Below, piece after piece: positions 1 to 13,300 of a DNA stretch of 64,000 nt. Position 1 is the stretch's first letter, and each line of letters starts with the position of its first letter. A model generated the notes under the pieces. It ran no database searches and was not told the DNA's origin. It saw only the letters and a list, made by a program, of their open reading frames with translations. The translations under genes and the position numbers were made by a program. The stretch lies in assembly GCA_029964075.1 (NCBI GenBank), contig CM057134.1, positions 24,034,905 to 24,098,904 of the forward strand. Direction: 5' to 3'. Origin of the DNA: Patiria pectinifera. Taxonomy: Eukaryota > Echinodermata > Asteroidea > Valvatida > Asterinidae.

Positions 1-971
1 TCGGTCGGTCGGAAATTTTTTTTTTGCCAATTTTTTTTATGCAGATTGAATGGGGTATTCAATTATATGCGAAGTTTTAGCCTGAACTATTTCCATTGCA
101 CTACAAAAGCTATACACAAAATTGCCACAAAAAGTGAGTAAAACCTACCTTAATTATTGTCAATATATTTACGTTCGATAATTCGCAAAAAAAATTGTGG
201 AAAATTCAGGTCGTTCGCACCATAGGCACAACGCTAGTCAAGAATGGGAGCTGGCCAAAACTCCGAAGTGTGTGATGCACTGTACATGTACCCGGCCCGC
301 GGCCAACGGGTCGAAAATTTCAGGAAACACGCTGCATTGTATCACTCCAAATACGAGTAGTACGATCTCAAAATGAACTCGTGAAAACGGAAAATACATA
401 CACAGACAAGCTAGATCAAATCTGTGAATTAACTTGCAAAAATGTTCTTTCTCCATCGGTGTTTTCTTGGCATTTTTACGATGTCTTTCTCAGCATTTTT
501 ACGATGTCGAGTCCGACCAGTTGACAGAGCACGTGCCTGCGCCTGCTGCATAGCCATGCTACTGCTAGCGCTATCGATCGCATAGCCGTGCACAGACTAG
601 TTACCGCATTTTCATAATTGGCCCCTGCGCGGCGCGGCGGGAACCAGTCGTCGCCGCATTGCGCTTATTACGCACGTGATTATAGACAGCGAAGTAGTTG
701 AATCGCGCAGCGAATTTGTAAAAATAACGGAGGTTTCTTTTGAAAAAATAGCGAATGTAAGTAAGAAGACAATAAATACAAGCATTTTTTTATGCAAAAG
801 GGTTGTTGAGAGGTAGTTTGTGAAGACAGACAAGACATAAGGTTTTTATTTTTATTTATTCAATTTTTTTTTTTTTTTTTTTTTTTGAATTGCCGATAAA
901 AATTTTAGGGTCGCAGCCTAAAAATAGGGTCGGTCGGGTAACCGGAAGCTGAACTATTCTTTTTTTTGGCC
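1..971. mobile_element. Harbinger-like MITE, copy 1 (left end outside window)
   Basis: This is a non-coding repeat. Much of it aligns by eye with 11262-11835: the same blocks occur in the same order (GGTCGGTCGG, 'ttcaattatatgc', 'aatatatttacgttcgataatt', 'ttgccgataa', 'gcagcctaaaaatagggtcgg'). The right end reads 'accggaagctgaa...tttttttggcc' followed by TAA. The intact relatives at 11262 and 36701 end in GGCC next to TTA/TAA duplications, so the terminus here is probably 971. It is longer than copy 2 because of extra sequence around 290-830. The PIF/Harbinger assignment rests on the 3-bp TWA target duplication and is an inference. Confidence 0.6.
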
Positions 972-1355
972 TAAGTTCGCAACGTCAGGCCACACTAATT
1001 TTTAGATTTATGTTTTTTTTTATTACTTACAAGGTGTGCGTACAGGGTTTAAGTCGTATATTATGAGCTATTTAGGCATGCGTACTGGTTATAATTTAGA
1101 AGTTGTACGTAAGAGTTACAAGGCGTACATACGAGTTATAAGGTGTACATGTACATATGGGTTAGCAGTTAGTAAGAGAGAATTTTTTTCACCATGTCGT
1201 ACAAATAAGAGCTAAATTGCATAGTATTAGCTCCATTTTGTAATCAAATCTGAAACTGTCATTTCAGGTCTTGGGGTTTTTACTTTAGGGTTGATTTTTA
1301 TCAGAGATGTTAATTTTCCTCAGAAACAGTTACGTTTTGTTTCTTTTATTTTCAG
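972..1355. other. REV1 intron sequence upstream of the first visible exon
   Basis: This AT-rich non-coding stretch ends in a polypyrimidine tract and the acceptor 'tattttcag' at 1355. It contains repeated variants of 'aagttgtacgtaagagttacaagg' near 1090-1160. No earlier REV1 exon (BRCT domain) is visible between 1 and 1355, so that exon lies to the left of the window. Confidence 0.6.
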
Positions 1356-4300
1356 TATAAAAGCAGGAAGGTTGCTGCCAGATAACCCTTACCAGCTGTA
1401 CACTAATAGAACAACCTCCCAGGGCACACTCCAGTTCTCAGGCTTGAAGAAAGATGCCTCGACAAACGCAAACAAGCCTGAACATACAGCAAGTGATACT
1501 AGTGGGAGTAGAGTAAGCAATCAAGGAACCAGACTACGCAGTCCTGAAGGCCACAGTATGGTGGAGTTTCTAGACAAGAGTTACGCATCCATTGCCTTGC
1601 CGAGTCCTTCGTCTTCTACCAGTTCAGTCAGTGCCCAGTCCATGGGTCCACCATCTCTTGGAACCACCACCACAAGGGATCAGTCGCCTCCGTCCATGGG
1701 AGGTAGCAAGGGTCCTGCTAGGGCCGGCGATGCTAACTTTGTGTCTGAGTTTTACAGCAACTCGCGTCTGCATCACATATCCACGTGGGGGGCCGAGTGC
1801 AAGGCTTTTGTGAACAAGCTGCAGAGCAGTGGCGACACCAGCTTCCCGGCACGGGAGAAATTGCGACGACTCATCGAAGATCAAAGCGACTTCTCATCTG
1901 GCTCAGGGGAATCACAACCAGTTCGAAAATCTGCAGCTGATACAGACAATGTGGGAGATCCTATATCAAGGACAGCAGAACTCCAAGGTCATTTAACAAG
2001 AGCAAATTACGGGAAGGCAGGGAAATCCAAACGTGTCATCATGCATGTTGATATGGACTGCTTCTTTGTATCGGTTGGTTTGCGCAACCGCCCAGACCTG
2101 GTGGGGAAACCTGTGGCTGTGACTCACTCCAAGGGGAAGGGCATGCCTGATACAAACCAGGAAACTAGGCAATATGAGAGGGAATACTATGCAAATAAAT
2201 ACAAACAGGATGGTGCCAAGGCAATGAAGAGTCGGCATGTGGACATAGCCAAGACATTCATACAGGAGACAGAGGGTACTTCGAGAGTAACAATCTCACC
2301 AGAAGAGCCAGCAGGTTCTGTAGACCCCACCATAGCGAGTGCTCAAACCTATCTAGGAGAAGCATCCTCATTTGGGGGCCAACCTTCAAGATTACCTGGA
2401 CAATCTACAGATTCTAACATCCAGTCCGTGCCAGTGGAGGGAGCCAAGCCACAGACAATCAGAATCCAGCCCGAGACTTTCAATTCCATGGCAGAGTTAG
2501 CCAGTTGTAGCTACGAGGCACGCAAGGCAGGAGTCAAGAATGGTATGTTTATGGGAGAGGCAAGAAAGCGCTGCCCAGACCTGCAGACAATACCCTATGA
2601 CTTTGAGGGATACAAGAGTGTCTCACAGACATTATACGAGACTGTCGCAAGGTGAGCTAGTAGCCACTTCCTCACAACCCATAAATACCGTCAATTTGTA
2701 AAGAATGCTTATCAACTTAGTTGCCCAAATGTTCAAGATAGTGTTTTCATTATTAAGCTCAGGAAAAAGACCTCCATGTTGTTGTAATGCTTATAGTGCT
2801 TTCCATCATATCAACAATCTCAAAGCACTTTACAATTATTCCCCCATTCATCAGGCCACGAGACCACGTGGCAGCCGATATCAGTGCACATTTGGACCTC
2901 TACCCTCACAGGTACATGTACCAATTCAGGGCATTCTACATAAAAAAATAATATTTGTGGGTGGCTAGTGCGTAAGGCGCTCACCTCTCACCACTGTGGC
3001 CCTGCTTCGATTCCCCGCTGCAGACCATACATGTATGTGAGAAGAGTTGTGCGTTGGTTCTTTCCTGTACCACGAGGGTTTTTCTCCGGGCCCTCCAGTT
3101 TTCCTCCCTCCCGGAAAAATCAAACACTTTCGATCTCAGGCTGTGCTCCGTGATCATATGTGGGTCAATGTGGCTGGCTGCCATAGGCGCCTTTACATGC
3201 CTGCGGCTCCACCAGGTTGTAGCCGTGTCCTTCGCAATTCAGCTTCTCAGCTGTGAGTAAGGATGTTAAGTCTCCCAAATTGTTGTTATTATTATAGAAT
3301 TCGAGGTTTGTTTAAAATCAGTTAATTCAATATTTTTCATTATCTAGTTACACCCATGAGATAGAGGCTGTTAGTTGTGACGAGATGTTCGTTGATGTGA
3401 CTAGCATACTGGAAGACACGGGGGCTACACCCCTAGACCTGGCACGGGTACTCCGTCAAGAGATTAAAGAGAAGACGCAGTGTAATGCTTCAGCAGGACT
3501 TGGTATGTAAATCAATCAGTTAATCCATCAGCACTTGCATTGCATTGTACTTTTCCCCTGATGAATCCACAGAGACAGGTTAATCATCCTAGTGTGAAGT
3601 CAATTTTCAGAGCAATATGTGAAACCCTTTAACACCCTGCAGGTCATTATCAGGTGAAGAGATATGAAGTGTTAAAGTAACTCTGCCACACAGCAAGTCA
3701 CTCCGCACACACAAAAAACCAGCACTGTGGAGAGCGCTGTGCAGCGTGACCGAATCTTGCCCTGAGCTTAACCACACCAAAGAACTGTCATGACTGTGCA
3801 GGGATTTGAAATCTTATCCATACTCAACAGAAGATTATCTGGAAGGAATATGAAGTGTGGGTGCTACTAACCCTTTGAGTAAAAGTGTTTCAAAAACCTG
3901 AAGGGTTGTGAAGTGCAGCCCTCCTGCTATTTAAGCAGTCACGGACAGTCAAAATTTACTTCCACTTCGACTGCTATACTTTTAACAAAGGCTAGTCACC
4001 AGCAGTCAGATCATATGTCAAGCAAGTACTTTGTTCAGTCAAACTGGGTCAACAGGCAAAGCAGACAAGTTGTGGTCACAGCTGTTTTATCACTCTCCTG
4101 GAGTCAAAGCATGGCAGTCCAAGGCAGTCAATCCTGCTATGTGGGCTGGGAATTGAAAACAGTCACTTGATTGATTTTGACTGCAGGGGCAGTCAGTCCA
4201 TACTCGCTGCAAACACAAACGCAAATTTGTGACCTCACAACAAGTTTTCACACTGCAGATTGGTTAAAAAAAAGAAAACACATCTCAACTCTGGCGAATT

Positions 4301-7300
4301 TTGCAGTGAATGGTTTATGATGTCAAATTTGCTTTGTATTTGCATTCTTGTAGTGTATGGATTGGCCTTGGTGGTGTTGGGAGTAATGTTAAATTTTATT
4401 CAGAATGCCTACCAAAGAGATATGAATAATAAATAGTGCCTCTTCTGTAAGGCCGCATGTCATATGCACTATTAACACGCACTTTCAACTGAAATCTGAC
4501 ATTTTGAATCTGAGAACATTCTATGATTGCACCTCCCCATTGATATTGCTTGTTTTGTTTTCTCTATAAAGCTTGTAATATTTTGCTGGCACGTATGAGC
4601 ACAAGAAAAGCCAAACCTAATGGACAGTTCTTCCTGGCATCTGAGGGTGCAATGGACTTCATGAAACACCAGCCTGTTAAAGATTTACCGGGTAAGAAAC
4701 TAGGAGTGTAAAGTTAACATGTTTCTAAGACATTTTAATGATTTTTTTAAAATCCGTTCAAATAGTTTCCAGATGTAACCCCGACCCAAAGAGGTCTTTG
4801 GTTAAAGTATTATTTACTATTTATGACTACGGGGGTTTTTGAAACCTTTGCTTCGTCTTCGGCTTTGCCTTCGACTTATGAATCACTGGGAGGCAAACTA
4901 AACAAAATCATTCCATCTTTTGTCTTCATATCAACCGATTGAATGTTCCTGAAGCAATACAGGCACCAAAATGTAGCTGAAGTTCCAGAAGCTAATCTTT
5001 ATGGTACTTCATCTTTTCTACTGTTGAGCCTCTGTTCCAGTAGACCTTTTGATCTTTGCCTACTTGTATTCTACTAGACCTTTGATCTCTGCCTACTTTC
5101 TTAGAGCTGGTCTTTGATCTTTTCTTACTTCTTGGAAGAGAGTGGATGTCTTTTGTATCCTCAGCCTTTTAATTGGTGACTGGTGCATCAGTGTGTACAC
5201 TAACAATGGTCTTCCAGGAGCTAGGCATAATGTAGGGACACTTAATCCCTGCCTGTTGATCACACCTTGCAGAAGCTGTGAAAACCACAAACTCTGCTGA
5301 CTATTCATGGCTAGATGGCCAATCCCTGTTAGAGTCATGTGCACTTTTCTATGGAGCCAGTGGGGGCCCATGGTCCACTGAGCACCATAGGAAAGCACAC
5401 ACGTAAACAAAGTGTGACATCATCAGTACAGGGGCTTATTTGAAATGTGGACATTGAGGGCCTGGCGGGTCCTACTAAAGCGCGTCAACAAGCGTCAACA
5501 AGTTTTAGTAGTCGTTAAGTGCGCGTCAACAAATTTTGTATAGGCCTTTGAACAATAAAAACGGCTTGGTAGAAAAAGCAATAATGAACATCTTCTGCAT
5601 ATCAATTAAAGTTAAAATTACTTAAAAAGTGGTTTTCCAGCGCGAAATCTACGACGGGGTTTTCGGTTTAGTTTTGGCCGCCATCTTGTTTGAGATCTAC
5701 ATACTACGCATGCGTGGAGTGTACCATTCACGCATAGGGGTTTCTTTATACGATACGCTCAGCGATACCTCGTTTGGTTTTTGCATTGGGATTTTTTGGC
5801 AGACATTGTAAAGGGTGTCGGTAAGCATATTTTCCAAATAATTAGCCAAGTACCGTGACCAAGTTTTGCATAATTTATAATTAAAAAAAAAATAGTTTTC
5901 CTAATTTCCTATAAAGAGACCCCTATGCGTGAATGGTACACTCCACGCATGCGTAGTACGTAGATCCCAAACAAGATGGCGGCCAATACTAAATCGAAAA
6001 ATCCGTCGTAGATTTTGCGCTGGAAAACCACTTTTAAAATAATTTTAACTTTAATTGATTATGCAGAAGATGTTCATTATTGCTTTTTCTACCATATAAA
6101 GCTGTTTTTATTGTTCAAAGGCCAATACAAAATTTGTTGACGCGCACTTAACGACTACTAAAACTTGTTGACGCTTGTTGACGCTTGTTGACGCGCTTTA
6201 GTAGGACCGGGCCTGGCTGGTCATGTGCTCAGGGCGTGGTCTGGGTGAAGCCTGCCCCAAAATTTTAGCAGAGCTTGGTGTTCCTGATTCTGCTATTGTT
6301 CTGATTGCATGATGGCACTTTATCAAGTTGCCGTCCTTTTTGCACGAATGTTGTCTCTCTGTTTTAGGTAAGTTTAAGTGATTATGTACATTGTGTTTAG
6401 ATGATCTGTCTGCTCAGATGTTAGTCATTGCCATTTCACTGTATTCACTGTGACAATTTTTTTTGTTAATTGTGAAAAGATACTTTTCCAAGATTGATTT
6501 GTCTATGAAGTCTGGACTTTATGAAAATTAGAGAGTCTTGCCACACAGAATTGTCAGATAGACAGATAGACTTGGGCATTTTTTTTACCAAGGTTAATGA
6601 TGTTCTGAGAGATCCAAAAAGGATATCCACTCAGAAAGTTTTGCATTTGTTTATAATTAGCTTTAGGCAAGTGTTTTAACGAGATATGCGTAGTAAAGGT
6701 GCTACATAATGGGTCTCATATGTTCATATATTTCATTTACCTGTCTTTGGTTTCATTCTCCCCCAGCGCTTTATATCGATTGGAAAAGGCGCTATATAAA
6801 TATGGTTATATTACTTAATGTACCATTAGGGAGACACCTTATCGTTATTATTTTGATAATAGGGAGACATCAGGGGGAGTCAGGTTGGCGTAGCGGTACT
6901 TTCCTCGCCTTCCACCGCTGTGACCCGGGTTCGAATCCCGCCTGGGCCAATATGTGGATTGGGTTTTCAGTCCCTGCCTGATTCCGTGGGTTTTCCCCAG
7001 AATATTCTTCTGGGCTTTTCCTCCCACCTCTAAAACTGCAATTTCTTCTCATTGTCTTCTCTCTACAGGTTTCTTCAGGCTTGCGAGCTACAGTGCCTAG
7101 GGCGCTTTTGAGGAATCCTTGGTTTCATTACCAGAAATGATTAATAATAATAATAATAATAACATCGGCTTTTAGGGAGACACATAACTGTCTCCGTAAT
7201 GGCACAGCCCCCCTTTAGACATGTTAGAGGCAAAATTTAGTGTCACAATTAGGTTATATTTGTTGCTCGTGGTCTAATTAGTAAACATACCGAAATTCAT

Positions 7301-10300
7301 GGAAAAAGGGCAAGGGAAATTGGGTTAGGGCACATTTAAGTTGGAAAAGAATTTGTGCACAAGTCTTTGGTGATGTCTCCCAAATCACCCATTCCCAGTA
7401 ATTATTATTATTATTAAGTTGGATTTGTACATTCGTCTATTTTTTTGATCTTTGAAGTTTGTGGTTTGAAGTAAACCAAGAACGAGTAATGCTGCAGTCC
7501 AGATTTTATTAAGCATTATGCACAGATTGGTTTGTTTTATCAAGTCGTGATTTGCCACCCATCATATCTGTGATGTTTAAACTGACTATAGTCTGGACTG
7601 ATTGGCCATTTTAGTACAAGGTTATGATTTACTTGTACTTGTTGAAGTACATGTACTTTGTAAATATTTGATTAATTTTCTTGTGATTTGATTTAAACAA
7701 ACTCAGAGACACAAATTGATGTCTTCTGATAGAGTTTCACGGGTTACACAAAACATCCCAATGGAACCCAAATTTTAAAATGGGACCTGATATTTTCATG
7801 ATCTGCCCTCCATGTATGAGATAATTATGTAGACAATGAAGTTGTAATTTCTTTGATTTTAGGGGTAGGGTGGTCCATGGGTGCTCGTCTGAAGACCATG
7901 GGCATAGGAACCTGTGGTGACTTGCAGAACCTGTCACTTAGTTTCCTACAGAAGGAGTTTGGACCCAAGACCGGCCAATCATTGTACAGCTACTGTCGGG
8001 GGATAGATGATCGACCAATCAGAGTGGAGCGAGAAAGGAAGTCAGTCTCGGCCGAGATCAATTATGGAATTAGGTTCACTCAGGTTGGTAATTTAAATTA
8101 ATTTGATATTAATCACTCATAAGCAGACATCGTTCCACTGAGCTGTTCAAAGTTCATGTAAAGTGCTGTTTCAACTGTATAAGTGCATAGAACACAAAAG
8201 TCACAGGGTATGTCTGAGTGATGGCTATGTTGAGGAGAAAAAATTACGTTCGTGTTCTCCATGCCTTTGAAATATTGTGTAGTAAACTAAACATGTATTC
8301 CACTATCACCATGGCATTGCCATAAAAAAAATGGCCTTGGGGGAAAAACTGGAATTTGGAAGTTTGACACTGGAGTTTGGAAGTTTCTAACATTGAGGTC
8401 TGTTCTCCTGTGGTTCGATTGAAGAATCTTCATTACACACTAGGAGACAGTATGCTGTACACATCTACCTGGTGCAAATTCATCATACACCAACATAGAG
8501 TTTGTAATTCACTGATGTTTCTGAAATATCTTTCTTTCCTTCTGCCTCTAAAAACTGAACATTTCTTCATTTGTTAGAGATGAAACTTTTCCAATTTTAA
8601 TCGGAAATCCGACTTTTGGAAATGTCAGATTTTTTTACAGTGTGTCCAACAAAATTTGATTTTGTACCGATTTTTTCACAAAATGCCATTTTATTTCAAT
8701 CATAATTTCGAAGAAAAGTCGATGAAAAGTCGAGGGAAATGGCACGTTAAAATCATCACGAACGTAGTTTTAATCTCTTTCACCAGTCGTTATTGGAGTG
8801 TTTCAACGGTAGAAACACAGGGCATAACACTGATCGGAGCCTTCGCCGGCTGGACAAAAGGTTAAACATTGACAGGTGACATGGAAAAATCACTGTGTCG
8901 CACGTGCGTGCGAATATGCATTGGTACCAGCGTACGTACCGTCCGCTAGAACATGGCCGGTCAGGAACGGGTAGCCTTGTGAACGATCCAGTGGATAAAA
9001 TCATTATGTTGTGCAATTTTCGGAGGTTTCAAATTTAGTTGTACAAAATGCAATGATTTAAAAATCGTGATGATTATCTCGAGGGTAGCAAAGAGAGCAT
9101 TAGCGAAACATTTCACTGGCATTTGTTGGAAGAGAAAGACGATAATGCCTGATTTTTCCCCACGTATTAATGCAAGTGGAGTAGGTCTTGTGTGGTTGAA
9201 TCATGGACATGATTGAAGCACCATGAACGGTGCCCTTGTCCTTCGGACTTTTCCCTCGAATTTCTCAAGTAAGAAGTGAACTTCTTCATTGATGACTCCA
9301 TTACTCTAACCGTAATTCAGGCATTTTATGCAATGAAAACACTGACCATTTTTTTTTCATCGTAACATTTTGTTTGAATTGAAAATAAAGCAGGAGTTGG
9401 TGTCCGGAAATTGGGCATGAAGTGTATTGCACATGCATGTACATGTGGGTAACTGCAGCGCGGCCCAGATTTCGGACACGTATTCTGTTCGGCCCATTTT
9501 CCGATTTTTTTGTCATATGCCAGTTTCATCTCTGATCTTTGATACAGCAGTAGCAAGTAGTGGATTTATATCGTGTGCTTCGTGTGTTTATTTCCATGGT
9601 GTATTACGTATTTTAAAATGTTCAACATGTTCAGTGTTTATGGAGTACCGAAGTGAATACGTCACGGTCACGGTCACAAAATGTGTGTAAAAGACGCGTG
9701 ATTCAGCCTGAGAACCAACACGCGCGCATACTCCATTCGTTTGCACTACATTTTCTGGTTCTAATTGACGTCACAATTCGGTACTCCATTATTATTGCTA
9801 CTCCACCTCAAAAACAATCCCCTTTTTTCATTTTGCTATTTCATATCATGTGATACATATTGGCTGGAAGATTGTAACGCATTTTCAGGAAAATTTGGCT
9901 TTTTTTCCGGATCTCATGCCACGCCGAATTGATCGTTTATACCTCAGATACCGATTATGCCATATAAAAAAAACACTGATTTAAAGCACAGCCAGGCACC
10001 AGACTATTCCTAACTATGCTTGCCAACATGTGCAAGATTTTTGAACATGCAAATGATCCAATACCAGGGTGAGAGAGCAGGGAGTAGTGGGAGCATACTG
10101 CTTGAACCATGGGAATGAGGTTGCCAACCAGGTGCTATTATTGTCATTGAGGTTGAAAGCAATTCCTGGGAATGAGGTTGCGTACACTTAAGCTCTCGTC
10201 AACAAAGCACTCGGGCACAAAGCACTGTGTATTGTTCTTGAAATGCATTGAGTCATCAGACTAATTGAGAGCCCCCATTATACATGTTATAGCCTTTGTT

Positions 10301-13300
10301 ATAACACCTCACCCACAGATTCTGTGTCTTGATTGGCCGAGAGCGAGTCACATGTTACTTTCTAATTTTGCTATCTTTCTGTGTACGGCCAAAAGTACTA
10401 TGCGCATAGCAACCAAAGTACTATACCATTAGCAACCAAAGTACTATTTCCACGGTGCGGTATTTGTGTGCAAATGCATGCTGGTGTGCGCGTTGCGCGT
10501 TGTGCGTAGCGCGTATTATTCCAAAGAGAGCGCGCCGCAGACTTGGGTTTAAACATTTCGTGAAGGGTTAGTTTTTAAGAGAGAAATACATTTTCCACCA
10601 ATTTTGTATTGAAATTAAAGTTTATTTCAACTGTGTTCAGATTTAAATAATGTAAAATATTAAAATCAAGCAGAATCTGTGGGTGAAGTGTTATAAAACA
10701 AATATTGAATGCTTTATCTCGTGGTGAAGTAAAACTAGCCTCCCTCGGTGATCCATGGACCATTCTATTTTCCCTCGGCTTCGCCTCGGGAAAATAGAAT
10801 GGTCCATGGATCACCTCGGGAGGCTAGTTTTACTACACCACTCGAAGCATTCAATATTTGTATATTATCTGCTCACATGTAACTTGAGAGTCTTATCTTT
10901 TCTCACACTCAAAAATAACCAAACTCAACTTTCTTGCTTTGTCGCAGCACACAAGTGACGCTTGTTTTCCTCTTTTTTCTCAAGTTTTACAACATCATCA
11001 ACATTATTTGATTTGTCTTTTACATTTTCTACTCTAATTGTCTTTCTGTACAAGTTACAGTGATTATTTGATCCGGCTGCTATAATATAGGTAGTAACCT
11101 CCTATATCTTAATTAAGAAATAACTCTTATTGGAAAACTTGAAGTCCAGGAAAATCCAGATATAAACATTTTAAAATGCGCTGGAAACCTGTGCCCCAAA
11201 ACAATCAGCGTCCTTCTCTGTGTTTGGTTTAGGAGCTCACCCTAAACAAAAATCATAATTAGGCCCCCCAAAAAAAGACATCTGCTTTTAATTACATACC
11301 TTTAAAAAATAGGGTCGGTCGGTCATTTTTGTTATGCTGATTGAATGGGATATTCAATTATATGCAAAGTTTTAGCCTGAACTATTTCCATTGCACTACG
11401 AAAGCTATACAAAAAAAATGGCCATGACAAAGTGAATCAAACCTACCGTAATTATTGTCAATATATTTACGTTCGATAATTCTTAAAAAATAATGGAAAA
11501 TTCAGGTTGTGCGCACCATATGCACAACGCTAGTCAACATGGGAAACTGGCCAAAACTCTGTGTGTGATGGATGCACTGTGTGCATGTATGGTGGGGGAC
11601 AGACCTTGTTTTTACAGTAGAAAATTTTGGGGAAACATGCTGCATCGTATCACTCCAAATATAAGAGAGGTATTTTGTGAAGACAGAAAAAAAACAAGAT
11701 TTTTTTTTTTATGTATTCAATCATTATTTTTTTTGTTTTTTGGAATTGCCGATAATTTTTTTTTTAGGGTTGCAGCCTAAAAATAGGGTCGGTCCGTCGA
11801 GTAACCGGAAGCAGAAGTATATTTTTTTTTTGGCCTTACCATCTTTATACATTTATAAACTCATACAAAATATTTGTATAATGTGCGTCTGGCTGGAGCT
11901 AACTATACAATGCTCATGTCTTCTTATTTAAACCTCTTTCCTAATCCCTCTTACGCACTTGCTATGGATTGCTGGCTCTCTATCCGTTCTTCAAATTCCT
12001 AAGACAATAATTTCCAGCTATTCTATGAACTGCGGGAATGTTTTTTTTCGTTTTGGTGTTCTCATGCACGCTAGGTGTTATGTAAGTGTTCTCACTCTCT
12101 CAGACTGACTCAGTGCATTGTCTAAATTCTTTTGCATTGTTCTGTGTGCCAACCGTACATATGTAAAACCCACTGGCAGTACACTAGGGTGTGGACCTTA
12201 TGACTTGGTGTGGTACTGGGGTCTCTGGGTCGGAGCCTTGTCCTGTGCTGGTGTATTATTTGGAAAGAAATTACTTTCGTATGGTTGCACCACCTCTTCT
12301 TTTTCACTGCAGAAGGTTCAGGATAGTCTGGTATGTTTTAACATCGTCATCCCATGGTTCTGATTTGTACTTTTTGCCCCATTTTGTTTTCTTTTGAAGC
12401 ATGTCTTGAGAATACTGACTACAGTTTTGAACTGTAGTCTTCCCGTCCACATACATTTTGTACTTGGCTCTGTTTAGTAACTGGCTATTTTTCAAAGTTG
12501 CTGCTGCCTTTGTGATTTGTAATGTTCTTCAAGCAAAGAAGGGCTCATCAAATTTTATGCGCACATGGTGTACCCGATCCATGTATGTTCATAGCCTACT
12601 GCCTGTGTAGTCGCTTAATTCACTTACGGGCTATACTTGCTGCAGTGTGAGACATCCACTAGTCTTCGCATGTTGGCGACATTTCACCAACATACTCTGA
12701 CGCTACAATGGCAAAAAAATTCACCAAATTTCTATTATATGAGTTTTCCCAAAGTTATATCCCGCATATATGCTCAAAATAAGTTTCCAATAAAACTCAA
12801 CATATAATCAACGGGACTACATTTTTTAAAAAGGAATATTCGTTGCTTTTTTTGGCCATGAAAATTGACCGTGAGTCATATTGCATTAGGAGCAAATCAT
12901 TAATTGTGAATAGAAAAAAACGTAGCTCCCTATTTATCACCTGGAAGGGAGCATTGACATTGCTGGCTTCACTTCCATAGGTCTCACTTATTCCTAAAAA
13001 CTCGGATTTTTAAGGAAAATAAAATATATCGTAATTGACGAAAATCGCTGCTTGCAAAAAGACTACTATGTCATTTTAATACGGAGCATCAATAGACCTA
13101 TTGAAACAAAATTAGAGTTAGAAAAGACTGTATCTGTCATGCCGCATTTAAGGAACAAAGGCTGATGGCGTCGAGTGGAATACCTGGGCTTTCTCGTGAA
13201 GTCCATAGCACACACAGGCTGACTAATTTTATTAGAAATAGAATTCAATCGGTTTTGATAAATGCTTTTGACGTAGTACTCAAGTAGTTTGACCAAACTT

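Noticed and set aside
2957-3030. A tRNA gene
   Set aside because: A- and B-box-like sequences are present, but the acceptor stem does not close and the sequence continues into a SINE body. The same holds at 6881 and 23222.
12118-12540. Possible decayed coding segment on the minus strand (KYKMYVDGKTTVQ.., SEPWDDDVKTYQ..)
   Set aside because: Frames change several times and I could not name a family with confidence; left unannotated inside the REV1 intron.
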